Position numbers and translations under genes: made by a program. Shown here in pieces: positions 1 through 8,333 of a stretch of 64,000 nucleotides of DNA (position 1 is the first letter of the stretch; every line of letters begins with the position of its first letter). The notes beneath the pieces are model-generated. The model did no database searches. It was not told the DNA's origin and worked only from the letters and a program-made list of their open reading frames with translations. Origin of the DNA: Paenibacillaceae bacterium GAS479 (lineage in GTDB: Bacteria > Bacillota > Bacilli > Paenibacillales > Paenibacillaceae); assembly GCA_900105225.1 (NCBI GenBank), contig LT629764.1, forward strand, positions 880,098-944,097, read 5' to 3'.

Positions 1-97
1 TACAAGATCCTCTTGGCAGTTATCTTTTTTCGGAGTTATATTTATCAATAAATTACATATCGAACGGTATTTTATTTATTTTAAGGAGGCATCATCT

Positions 98-1361
98 TTG
101 AGGAAGTTTGTTGAAGAACCGAAAGTCATTACCGTGATTATACAGGCAAACACGTTGAACAAGCTCAAGAAGCGCTCATAACATCAGAATCAGTGCCCAC
201 ATCTTTAATGTCTCGCAAGGTTGCACTCTTATTTGCAATCGCCTGCGGACTGGCAGTCGCCAACATATATTACGCGCAACCTTACTGGACGCTATTTCAA
301 ACGAGTTCGGTATTACTCATTCATCCGTCGGCATTGTTATTACAATCACTCAAGTTTGTTACGCACTTGGACTGCTACTGCTAGTGCCCCTCGGAGATTT
401 ATTAAATCGACGTTGGCTGATCACTGGACAGATGCTTATATCCGTGTTGGCTTTAATTGTGGTTGGCACCGCCTCCACCAGCATGGTGTTATTCATAGGC
501 ATAGCTGCGATTGGATTGCTTGCCGTTGTGACACAGACGCTCGTTGCGTTCGTGGCAACTTTAGCTGCCCCAGCCGAACGTGAGCGTGCTGTGGGTGTTG
601 TGACAAGTGGAATCGTAATCGGTATTCTACTGGCGCGAACTTTCGCTGGTGTAATAACGGATGTAGCCGGTTGGCGTTCTGTCTACCTTGTCTCTGCTGT
701 ATTAACGCTAATCATGGCCTGTGTATTATTTCGGGTGTTACCGCATTATGAGCACAAAAGAGAATCATTATCCTACCTACAGTTGCTTCGTTCGCTGCTC
801 ACGTTGTTCGCACAAGAACGAATTCTGCGAATCCGTGGTGCACTAGCCCTGATGATTTTTGCCGCTTTCAGTATATTATGGACTTCCCTAGTGCTGCCTC
901 TTAGCGCTCCACCGCTTTCTCTTTCACATACTGTGACTGGAGCTTTTGGTCTCGCTGGAGTTACTGGGGCATTAGCAGCAGCACGAGCAGGTCGTCTTGC
1001 CGATCGAGGCTTAGGGAAGAAGACCACAGGCGTGGCATTAATTCTGTTGCTTATATCATGGTTGCCAATAAGTTATACTCAACATTCGCTTCTCGCATTA
1101 ATCGTCGGTATTATCCTTCTTGACCTGGCAGTACAAGCCGTACATGTCACCAATCAGAGCATGATCCTTACTTTGCGCCCTGAGGGACGCAGTAGGCTTA
1201 CTGCTGGTTACATGATTTTCTATTCCATTGGTAGCGCCACCGGGTCAATCGCATCTACCAGTATCTATGTTTACTCAGGCTGGAATGGAGTTTGCTTGTT
1301 AGGTGCAATTGTCAGTGCTTTGGCTCTTCTATTCTGGGCATTGACCCATCGCATTAAATGA
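98..1361 (+). pseudogene. MFS transporter, broken by one or two single-base deletions
   Basis: The 3' part, in frame from the GTG at 384 to 1361, is a hydrophobic protein typical of the major facilitator superfamily (about ten predicted membrane segments, drug/sugar efflux-like). The 5' part is in another frame: from 193 it reads MSRKVALLFAIACG and then NIYYAQP, a usual MFS first helix. At 282-283 one base is missing: shifting frame there continues the homology as LLDAISNEFGITHSSVG and joins the 384 frame with no stop. Further upstream a good ribosome site (AAGGAGG, 83-89) precedes a TTG at 98; that frame (LRKFVEE) also needs one extra A near 117 to read on into HYRDYTGKHVEQAQEAL and the MFS start. 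As given, the gene cannot make a full protein. Either it is a decaying gene or these are sequencing errors in short homopolymers. The substrate is unknown. Confidence 0.8.
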
Positions 1362-1366
1362 AAGTA

Positions 1367-1410
1367 TTTGTGAATGTTGATTTGGACTACTCCAAATCAA
1401 CATTCACAAA
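1367..1410. terminator. Convergent bidirectional terminator
   Basis: A perfect 20-bp inverted repeat (1367-1386 and 1391-1410) with a 4-base loop lies between the converging MFS and SUKH genes. The right arm includes the 3' end of the SUKH gene. A and T runs flank it only weakly. Confidence 0.7.
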
Positions 1411-1839
1411 AATTTTCCTCGACCAGCTCCTCAAATGAATCCGCTAATAATTGGATCTCTCCCGAATCGTGATAACAGATAATAACCTTTCCTGCCTGAT
1501 TGATAATTATCGGATCGCCGGACCCATTCATAGAAATGACATAGCTGGTTCGTAAAACTTTTGCAATGGGAAGCTCCTTGAATTGCTCTCGGAACCCCAG
1601 CGTTAAATCGACAACCGTTTCATTTCCGAGACTAGAGCCATTAGAGAAGGCATACACCGCAAGTCCAGCATATGCTCCCCCAAACGTTCTGATGAAGTGT
1701 ACGTAGTCCTCGTGAAAGTTTACTTCCAGCTGTTGCTGGGCCTTAACAATCTCCTCCTGGCTCGCGGGGATGCCTACTAGTGTGCGATTATCTTCTTTAT
1801 GAAAAAAATCTTTAATCTCTCCATTAACGCATCTTTCAT
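1397..1839 (-). pseudogene. SUKH (SMI1/KNR4) family immunity-type protein, frameshifted near its start
   Basis: The reading frame contains the SUKH-1 signature: an EEIVKAQQQL helix, the FHEDYVHFIRTFGGA segment, a central VVDLTLGF strand, and GSGDPIIINQAGKVIICYH near the C-terminus. Members are often immunity proteins against polymorphic toxins (for example B. subtilis YobK). The best start is the ATG at 1839, which has GAGGAGG (1847-1853) 7 bases upstream and begins MKDALMERL. That frame is lost at the TTT run 1811-1813 (plus strand): one extra base there joins it to the SUKH frame as LKDFFHKEDNRTLVG. The open frame reaching 1930 has no ribosome site and is probably not translated from there. 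No toxin gene is visible nearby; the next gene upstream is an unknown of similar size. Confidence 0.75.
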
Positions 1840-1939
1840 TATTGAACCTCCTCACCGGTGGATAAACAGTGGTGTAACAATTAATAGATTTCGCCGTAAT
1901 AATTAATTTATTATGAATTGAAGCTTTCATTTTTTATTT

Positions 1940-2512
1940 TCAAAATTCATATTTCTCAAATCGTTTTCTGAGGGTTTCTTCGTGCGGGATCCACTCCCAA
2001 TCACTCCATAAAGACATTTTCACAATTTCTGATAGCTTATCTACAGCTTGTTCGGAACTCGTAATGCTAATGAAGTCTTCAAAATCCTCTTTACGGATAT
2101 CCAGCGCTTTCCGCAGGTAGTCGTCATTAAAACGTTCTTCTTTGAGTTCTTCATATTCATCCCTTGTCCACTGTTCACAAAAGATTCTTTCGGCCTGAAT
2201 GTCTCCACTCTCGAAAAACGATAATTCGAATATGTCCTCATTCATATATCCGGCGGTCATTACTGGTCCCTCGATAAGTCGGGACAACGTTTTGCCAACC
2301 TCCTTCACCGTGCCCCATACAAAATAATCGTGGACTACGGTAATCCAGTTCTCGTTACTTTTGCTTACGTACATGACAACTTTGGTCTCTTGGGGCTCAT
2401 TCATTGGCATGCCTAATACTTTGGCATGTCCATCGCTCAGTTCTCTTAATGCTTCTATAGTCTTTTCAAGACTTTTCGACTTGATATGCAAATTTGCAAA
2501 TGATCTTCCCAC
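1940..2512 (-). CDS. Hypothetical protein, possibly immunity-like
   Basis: A 190-residue soluble acidic protein that I do not recognise. The start is set at the GTG at 2512 (MGRSFANLHIKSKSLE), because an AGAGGAGG ribosome site lies 7 bases upstream; a longer frame to 2545 would place that site inside the gene. The first 90 residues look alpha/beta, with a VVMYVSKSNENWITVVHD strand pair, and the C-terminal half is rich in Glu, Asp and aromatic residues (WSDWEWIPHEETLRKRF). There is no signal peptide, membrane segment or metal motif. It lies just upstream of the SUKH gene on the same strand (about 100 bases), and the pair may be an orphan immunity cluster, but that rests on position only. Confidence 0.6.
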   Translation of the reverse strand: MGRSFANLHIKSKSLEKTIEALRELSDGHAKVLGMPMNEPQETKVVMYVSKSNENWITVVHDYFVWGTVKEVGKTLSRLIEGPVMTAGYMNEDIFELSFFESGDIQAERIFCEQWTRDEYEELKEERFNDDYLRKALDIRKEDFEDFISITSSEQAVDKLSEIVKMSLWSDWEWIPHEETLRKRFEKYEF

Positions 2513-2697
2513 GAGATTGCCTCCTCTAATCGGTTTTTCACTCAACCTGATGCTTGTTTAAATCTTATAGATAGGTTCTATATATGTATCTTATTTCCAT
2601 TATGATCGTTTGACCGCTTCTCCGACAACACTTTTCAACTTTTTACGACAAAAAAAGTTTCCTGAGTATATTTCTAAACACGGTATTTATCCAGACG

Positions 2698-2738
2698 AAA
2701 AAAATTGTGACTTCTAACAATATTACGTTAGAAGCCAC
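2698..2738 (-). terminator. Rho-independent terminator of the VOC gene
   Basis: Arms 2707-2718 and 2727-2738 pair over 12 bases with one A-C mismatch; on the minus strand a run of seven T follows (plus-strand A run 2698-2704). It lies about 80 bases past the stop of the VOC gene. Confidence 0.75.
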
Positions 2739-2818
2739 ATTTCTAGCTTTCCCTAATAGCTGAGATAATTCTGAGAAGCCACTCCCTAAATTGAGGCCCC
2801 ACCCACTTTAACGGTCCT

Positions 2819-3223
2819 TTAATTCCTTCCACTTAACCGTTTAATCGCTTCCTCTGTCACCGGCTCGAAGAGATTAACGAGGTTGCTGTCGGGATCGCGG
2901 AACAGCATAGAACGGTTCCCCCACGGCATCGTGGTCGGTCCCTGTACCCAATTATCGACTAATGGCTTCAAGCGCATGTATTCGGCTTCGATGTCATCAA
3001 TGCGGAACTCAATGATGACAGTGTGATTGTTGGCCGCCATTACGGAACCAGCGCCAAATAGATGCGCCGTTTGGGAGTGGCCGATTGCCAGGGTGCATGA
3101 TGGCATAACGAATTCGGCAAAAACAGGCGCGGGGCGTTCCGCTGAAACTCCCATGACTTTCTCATAGAACACGACTAGACGATCCACGTCGTCGGTAATG
3201 ATGCGTACGGAAGCGAAATTCAC
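2819..3223 (-). CDS. VOC family (glyoxalase/bleomycin resistance-like) protein
   Basis: A 134-residue protein with the paired beta-alpha-beta-beta-beta modules of the vicinal oxygen chelate superfamily: an N-terminal VRIITDDVDRLVVFYEKVMG module and a C-terminal WGNRSMLFRDPDSNLVNLFEP module, which is the usual metal- or substrate-binding second half. Members act as dioxygenases, isomerases, or antibiotic-binding resistance proteins; the substrate here cannot be told. It starts at a GTG with AAGG upstream. It follows the WYL regulator on the same strand, 78 bases downstream, but a terminator lies between them, so the regulator may control it from a separate promoter. Confidence 0.85.
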   Translation of the reverse strand: MNFASVRIITDDVDRLVVFYEKVMGVSAERPAPVFAEFVMPSCTLAIGHSQTAHLFGAGSVMAANNHTVIIEFRIDDIEAEYMRLKPLVDNWVQGPTTMPWGNRSMLFRDPDSNLVNLFEPVTEEAIKRLSGRN

Positions 3224-3270
3224 AAGATATCATCCTTCCTATAGTAAATGTTATTCACGTTTACCTCCCA

Positions 3271-3313
3271 ATAATAAAACAACGCTACTGACAGCGTTAT
3301 GTCAGTAGCGTTG
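3271..3313 (-). terminator. Rho-independent terminator of the WYL regulator gene
   Basis: A perfect 14-bp inverted repeat (3280-3293 and 3300-3313) with a 6-base loop is followed on the minus strand by TTTTATTATT. The right arm contains the stop codon of the regulator gene. Confidence 0.8.
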
Positions 3314-4249
3314 CAACATTTTTTTGGCTTCCTCACGAATCCAATTTCGAAATAATTCAGGTTCCAATACGATCACACTTGCTCCCCAGCCAAGCACCCA
3401 TTGCAGTAATTCATCCATTTGACGAACGCGTAAGACCACATCCAATCCATCTTGATGCTCTTCCATTTCCTCAATAAATGGATAACTCGATTCCTTTACT
3501 TTATCTACGACGTTATGTTCAAATCGAAGACGAACTCGCAGATGCCGATCGTCAGTAGGGTGATATTCTCCTAAGTTAAAATGGACGAGCGGTTTGAATC
3601 GATCTTCCAGGTTGACAAGTCTAGTCATTCGGGCCAATCGGAAATGGCGAATGTCTTGGCGTAAGTCGCAATGAGCCACGAGCATCCATGATCCTTCAAC
3701 GAGTACGAGGCCGTAGGGGGCGACGGTACGATCGCTATGGTTATTCCCCGTGGAATCCGTAATTCTTTTCAAATAATGAAATCTGATCTTTCGCCCATCT
3801 AATATCGCTCGGCGGATCTTATCGAGATTTTCCCTTTCAAATGACGGAGCTGCCCGTTTGATTGGGGCGAGCAATCGCAGCGCCTTGCGTATACGGGAGG
3901 TCTCATTGCGAACGCTTTCCGAAAGAGTGGCCTCTATTTTCCTTCGAGCGGCGTTCACCTTGACTCTATATTCATCATCAAATCTTTGCTCAATAAAATC
4001 CGTTCCTACAAGCAAGGTCACGGTTTCCTCTATCGTGAAACTGATCGGCGGTAAAAAATATCCCTCCATCAAGGAATACCCTGTGCCTGTAGTGCCTATG
4101 ATCGGCACACCTGCTTCGCTCAGCGCCTGAATGTCACGATAGATCGTCCGCACACTGGTTTCAAATAGGGCCGCCAAATCTTCAGCACGCACCACTTGCC
4201 TGCCTTGCAATTCCAGCACGATGGCTAATAAACGATCTGTTTTGTTCAT
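3302..4249 (-). CDS. HTH and WYL domain transcriptional regulator (YafY/DeoR-like)
   Basis: A 315-residue regulator. Residues about 1-60 form a winged helix-turn-helix (VRAEDLAALFETSVRTIYRDIQ...), the HTH_11 type. Residues about 140-215 are a WYL domain: IRFHYLKRITD, VAPYGLVLVEGSWMLVAHC, DIRHFRLARM. The C-terminus is the WCX extension. WYL domains are thought to sense a ligand, often nucleotide-derived. The ATG has an AAGGGGG site 6 bases upstream. The neighbouring VOC gene is a natural candidate target, since such pairs are common, but no operator was identified. Confidence 0.9.
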   Translation of the reverse strand: MNKTDRLLAIVLELQGRQVVRAEDLAALFETSVRTIYRDIQALSEAGVPIIGTTGTGYSLMEGYFLPPISFTIEETVTLLVGTDFIEQRFDDEYRVKVNAARRKIEATLSESVRNETSRIRKALRLLAPIKRAAPSFERENLDKIRRAILDGRKIRFHYLKRITDSTGNNHSDRTVAPYGLVLVEGSWMLVAHCDLRQDIRHFRLARMTRLVNLEDRFKPLVHFNLGEYHPTDDRHLRVRLRFEHNVVDKVKESSYPFIEEMEEHQDGLDVVLRVRQMDELLQWVLGWGASVIVLEPELFRNWIREEAKKMLQRY

Positions 4250-4298
4250 TGGCTGCCCCCTTAAGGCGAATGCTGCTGTACAACAGAGCTACACCACT

Positions 4299-5933
4299 CT
4301 ATAGCGATACGTAACGGCTGATCAGCCCTACGAGCAAGTCGTTTAGCGGCATGATCTGCGGCTCGATGCCCTCTGGCTTTTTGTGGCTGTTGCCGATGCC
4401 ACTGTCATCCGTAAGGAACACATAAGTTCCGCCGGTGGCAATCGCAATAGAGCGCATTAACATCTCCGTTTCCAGATCCGTGCCGCTGGCGGCGACTGGA
4501 ATGATGCGAATCCCCTTCTCCGCAGCGGTTTGTGTCATCAGCCCAATACGTTCCAGCTCTTGTTGACCGCGATGAGGAGGAGCATCGAGCACAAGCAACA
4601 TTAGCCTAGCCGTGGCGCTTGCGCTCCAGTCATGCTCGTTGATAGCGTTCAACAATGCTGCATCAACCGCTTCGGGATAATCCTGGCCCCCATCGGCTTC
4701 CTGCGCGGCGATTTGCGCTTGCGCCGTGGCTGCATCTTCCTGGAACGGGAACGATCGGATGACGTATTCATCCCCTTCATCACGGTAAAAATTCGGGCTG
4801 ATCCTGATATTCAGATTCTGCCCATTTTTCATTTTAACGCTGGACACAACATTCGTCAGTTCTTCGGACAAATACTTCAATTCATCTGCCATCGAGCCAG
4901 TCGTGTCGACCACCAGCATGAGGTCCAGTATTTTTTTCGGCTGCGTCAGCTTGCCAACAACATTAATCTTAATCGTTTCCCCGTTCCATTCCTTATCCTG
5001 TACGACGTAAGAGGACAAATCTGCTTCATCTGCAGGCACATGAATCGTACAGTTCTGCGGAATCGAAGGTTTGCTTTGTTCTGCATTCTCTACGGAACTT
5101 TGGGGGTCTTGTTGCTCGAACGAGTCCGGCTTCGCAGGCTGGAGGTTCGGTTCACCGCTCTGCCCAGACATTTCTCCGCCACCGAGCAGCGAGGCAAATA
5201 GATACGCGATTCCCGAGCTATCCGTACGCGCCACCCACTCCTTGGTGCTCTCGCATTGCAGCAGCACTTCCACATCGCGTGCGGGCTCACCGCCATTCAT
5301 CAGCTTCACCGTCAAGCGAAGGTAGGACTCGAAACCCCATGCCTGCGTAATTCCAGGTCCACGCCCATCTTGCGCCAACTTCAGCCAATTATTCCATGAG
5401 AGATGGTCATCCCATTCTCCTGCTGTTAGCATGCCTGCTTGCGGCTTCGGTTGCTGAGGCTGTATCTCAGGCTTGTGCAAGCTGCGATCCCCGCTGCCTT
5501 TAGCTGGCTTCGAGCCCTCGTCGTTTTCCCCAGTAGACCCATTGCTCTCTCCTGTTCCATTAGGTGCAAGATTTTCTCCAACTGCCCCATTAGATACGCG
5601 AATCTCTTCTGCTCCAACAGGCGCGTAACTTTCTCCTAAGGCGGTACCATTCGTCCCAGCTTCTTTGCCGTTTCCATCTCCTTTAGCTGATGGCAGTTCA
5701 GGAGCTATTCCAGTTTGTACATTTTTTGAAGATATGTCGTTGTCCCCAACGACATCCTCATTGCCACAGCCAGAAGCTGTTACAGCCAATACAACTAGGC
5801 CAAGCATCAACGCGGCTCGTAAGCCGTTTTCCATAGCTGGACGGAAGAAATCCCTTCTCCTCCCATTTCGTGATCCCCTTCTCAGTTGCTTCATTTCTGG
5901 CTTATTCACCTTCTGAAGCTCTTCTAATTCCAT
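4299..5933 (-). CDS. Secreted vWA-domain lipoprotein
   Basis: A 544-residue protein. A basic N-terminal stretch is followed by a hydrophobic segment (residues about 38-54) and the lipobox-like AVTASGC, so it is probably a lipoprotein anchored at Cys56. Residues about 60-160 are low-complexity (Asn, Gly, Ser, Glu), likely a spacer through the wall. Residues about 165-235 resemble a small beta domain. Residues about 335-544 form a von Willebrand factor A domain: MIDAS motif DTTGSMADEL, then GGQDYPEAVDAAL and the VLDAPPH strand. MIDAS domains bind metal-dependent ligands, so adhesion or cell-surface complex assembly is likely. The start is supported by GAGGGGGG upstream. It is divergent from the small gene at 6110. 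Confidence 0.85.
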   Translation of the reverse strand: MELEELQKVNKPEMKQLRRGSRNGRRRDFFRPAMENGLRAALMLGLVVLAVTASGCGNEDVVGDNDISSKNVQTGIAPELPSAKGDGNGKEAGTNGTALGESYAPVGAEEIRVSNGAVGENLAPNGTGESNGSTGENDEGSKPAKGSGDRSLHKPEIQPQQPKPQAGMLTAGEWDDHLSWNNWLKLAQDGRGPGITQAWGFESYLRLTVKLMNGGEPARDVEVLLQCESTKEWVARTDSSGIAYLFASLLGGGEMSGQSGEPNLQPAKPDSFEQQDPQSSVENAEQSKPSIPQNCTIHVPADEADLSSYVVQDKEWNGETIKINVVGKLTQPKKILDLMLVVDTTGSMADELKYLSEELTNVVSSVKMKNGQNLNIRISPNFYRDEGDEYVIRSFPFQEDAATAQAQIAAQEADGGQDYPEAVDAALLNAINEHDWSASATARLMLLVLDAPPHRGQQELERIGLMTQTAAEKGIRIIPVAASGTDLETEMLMRSIAIATGGTYVFLTDDSGIGNSHKKPEGIEPQIMPLNDLLVGLISRYVSL

Positions 5934-6109
5934 CCTTTGCCCCCCTCACTTGAGTAATTAAACGTTACATATGGATAATTCATCCTGTTTTGTATGTTGA
6001 TGAGTGTGACGTGGAGAGATGTGCAAATGTTGCATTATAGACAAGCTCCCCGTACAATCGGAAAAGATTCTGAATGGCCAAAGTAAGGAATACGGAGGGG
6101 TTTTAAGAA

Positions 6110-6412
6110 ATGGAAATCTATCAACTGGCTTCTCTGGAATTGACACATGAAAGCTGGACACGAGAGCTGCGGATGGAATCCGCCGAGCTTGTACTCGTGA
6201 CGGAGGCTGGCTCCAGGCTATGGTATGTTGATGTGAACGGAATCGCGGACGAGGATCTGTTGGACTATTTCTACACCGCTTCTAATATTGAGGTGGAAAT
6301 TCAAGCTATCACAAAGGGTGGCAAAAAGCTGACAGGGACCGCTTATTTCCACGCCAACAAAGCCCGCCATGCGGCCGCGTTGCGCGGCGATGGCGAGCTT
6401 GCTGGAGTATAG
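6110..6412 (+). CDS. Hypothetical protein, 100 aa
   Basis: A small soluble protein that I do not recognise. It is predicted beta-rich (ELVLVTEAGSRLWYVDVNG, then IEVEIQAITKGGKKLTGTAYF), without signal peptide or Cys. The ATG has GGAGGGG 9 bases upstream, and the frame is closed on both sides by genes in other orientations, which supports real coding. It converges on the gene at 6451, with only 38 bases between the two stops and no clear terminator. Confidence 0.6.
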   Translation: MEIYQLASLELTHESWTRELRMESAELVLVTEAGSRLWYVDVNGIADEDLLDYFYTASNIEVEIQAITKGGKKLTGTAYFHANKARHAAALRGDGELAGV

Positions 6413-6450
6413 ATTGGCTTGTATTTCAGATCTATCGAATCGTAAACCCT

Positions 6451-7044
6451 TCAACCCGACAAATGCTCAAGAAGAAGCTCCAACTCCAACGAATGCAGCT
6501 TTTCCAGCAGCGTCGTGTCCAAGCCGTTATGTCCGGTCAAGGCCGAGGCAGCGGCCAGGTCTGAAACCAGCGCTGCATTCCACTCCGACTCTCGCTTCAA
6601 CTTACGCAGTATAGTTTCGTCAGCCCCTGGCGTTCCTTCAACCAGCTCCACTGCCCGACGCTGAAGTGCCTCCGCACACGGATGTGCACCAGCGAGGCGA
6701 AACCAATACTTGGCGTTAGAATAGTCGCCCTCTATGCGATGAATCATTCCGTGCAAATAGCTGCCTTCGCGACCATCTAAATCCTGTGACAGCTCATGAG
6801 AACGGTCCAGGCTGCCGTTCCGCAGATACAACCCGGACACTAGCCCCAACAGTTGCTGTCGACGGTCCAGCTCCTGATCCGAAAGTGGCTGGAGCTCCTG
6901 CAGATCGGCTGATATTTTATCCAGCTGCGCCTCCAGCTCCACGCTGCCCGCGCTTTCGGCAGGACCGAGCGGTAGCCGAGTCCGTTGTACCAGAAATTCT
7001 TGCCGGATTTTTTCTAGCGAGGACTCAATGCTCCTAATCTCCAT
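6451..7044 (-). CDS. Hypothetical protein, partner of the amidoligase
   Basis: A 197-residue predominantly helical protein. The N-terminal half looks coiled-coil (LEAQLDKISADLQELQPLSDQELDRRQ). The centre has a TPR-like turn, GMIHRIEGDYSNAKYWFRLAG, of the kind seen when a helical hairpin carries a bound peptide; the C-terminus ends in a leucine-rich helix. The start ATG has GAGGAG 8 bases upstream. It follows the amidoligase by 24 bases, so the two are almost certainly cotranscribed, and it is a candidate substrate-presenting or accessory subunit. No catalytic motif is visible. Confidence 0.7.
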   Translation of the reverse strand: MEIRSIESSLEKIRQEFLVQRTRLPLGPAESAGSVELEAQLDKISADLQELQPLSDQELDRRQQLLGLVSGLYLRNGSLDRSHELSQDLDGREGSYLHGMIHRIEGDYSNAKYWFRLAGAHPCAEALQRRAVELVEGTPGADETILRKLKRESEWNAALVSDLAAASALTGHNGLDTTLLEKLHSLELELLLEHLSG

Positions 7045-7068
7045 TCACTCCACTCCTCTGCAAGTTTT

Positions 7069-7989
7069 TTACCCCAGGCTCTCATCCATCTCCATCTCAG
7101 GACGCAGCTCCCAGCTTCCCGGCCCTGGCCGAAAAAGAAACCGGATCAAAGAGTCGTCTTCCGCTTCCACAAAAACGGCTATTCCTCCGGGTTCAGGAAG
7201 GATATGATAAATTTCTCCGCCTGGAACGAGCGGTTCCACTAGCGGAGCCAAAAGCGGGATTAACAGCTCCTCCAGCCATGTACGTTCCTGCTGCCAACGG
7301 GGCGGGTCTGTATGACATGGATACCCTTTAACAGGCGCTCCCAAAACCCTCGCCAGCATTGCCGGTTCATCCGGCAGCTTCGTTCCAGCTCCGACAGCCG
7401 CAACGAAACGGAGACATAGCTCAACTACACGGGCAACCTCTTCGTCATCCAACGAGCCGTTTGCAAAGCGGATTTCCACCGTGCCGATTTCGAACCATGG
7501 ATTAATATTGACGCCGAATCGATGGGATTGCGGTCGACCGCTGTTTCGAAGTGCCGCTGGATCCCCGGTTGAACGGGATTCCTCTACTCGATCTGCAGGA
7601 AGCATCGGACAAAATAAAAGACGATGCGGGCTCGTATCCAGCAGATCACTTAAAGCATGCTGACTTTGCAAAGCAGTCTCCAGCAGCGGAATTAGGATCG
7701 ATTCGCCGTATCGAGCCAACTCAACATGCACATGCAGGCCGCAGCTCCAATTAGTCGACGCTCCCTGCTGCCGCAGCCGGTCCAGCATCTCACGGATCTG
7801 ATCTCGCTCTTCCCAAAAAAGAGGCGGAGCCTGCAGCTCGCTTCCTGACTCCGCCCCGTTCTCATCAATCTGCCTTTCATTCAGCGCCATATTCCAACCC
7901 GGCAGCAACTCCAGCTTTTCCGGCTCGCCGCCAATAAACTCAATTTCTACTCCGAAGCGCAACGTTTTCCAATCTTCAAGCAAGTTCAT
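7069..7989 (-). CDS. Amidoligase family protein (Amidoligase_2-like)
   Basis: A 306-residue protein with the hallmarks of the amidoligase branch of the carboxylate-amine ligase (COOH-NH2 ligase) fold: RFGVEIEF near the N-terminus (acidic metal ligand), NWSCGLHVHVEL in the middle, and FEIGTVEIRFANGSLD near residue 180-195. Family members use ATP to form amide bonds on peptides or small molecules; the substrate is unknown here. The start is taken at the ATG 7989 (MNLLEDWKTL), which has GGGAGGAG 9 bases upstream; a longer frame to 8031 would bury that site. It is the first gene of a probable two-gene operon with the gene at 6451. Confidence 0.85.
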   Translation of the reverse strand: MNLLEDWKTLRFGVEIEFIGGEPEKLELLPGWNMALNERQIDENGAESGSELQAPPLFWEERDQIREMLDRLRQQGASTNWSCGLHVHVELARYGESILIPLLETALQSQHALSDLLDTSPHRLLFCPMLPADRVEESRSTGDPAALRNSGRPQSHRFGVNINPWFEIGTVEIRFANGSLDDEEVARVVELCLRFVAAVGAGTKLPDEPAMLARVLGAPVKGYPCHTDPPRWQQERTWLEELLIPLLAPLVEPLVPGGEIYHILPEPGGIAVFVEAEDDSLIRFLFRPGPGSWELRPEMEMDESLG

Positions 7990-8333
7990 CTCTTTTCGCT
8001 CCTCCCTTATTTTAGAACAACCTCCATTCAATCAAGGGAGGAGGAGCACGGGACTAACGGGGGACTTTGTCTCTGTTCATGAATAAGCCTCCTTATTCAA
8101 GATTTACATGTCCTTCTTACTCCACTCTTATGCTTACTTGTCTGCTCATCTAAACATATCCTAGTTGGGAACCACTATGTCCCCATTGCACAGGTTTATC
8201 GCTATCTTACCATATTTATCCTCTCTTAAAGCTGAATTTCAACCTCCGTTCATCGGCGGTTTTTTCGTCTGGCGTACCGAATCGAATCCATATCCGTCTG
8301 AAATAATCGTGCTGGTACAATTGGCGGCCAACA
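7990..8333. other. Intergenic, no gene seen
   Basis: This should hold the amidoligase promoter (right to left). A small imperfect hairpin with a T run on the plus strand lies at about 8251-8270, but there is no plus-strand gene for it to end. Open frames here have no ribosome site. Confidence 0.5.

Noticed and set aside
8251-8270. Plus-strand terminator in the gap after the beta-helix gene
   Set aside because: A hairpin with a T run exists, but it has a mismatch and no gene on the plus strand ends before it.
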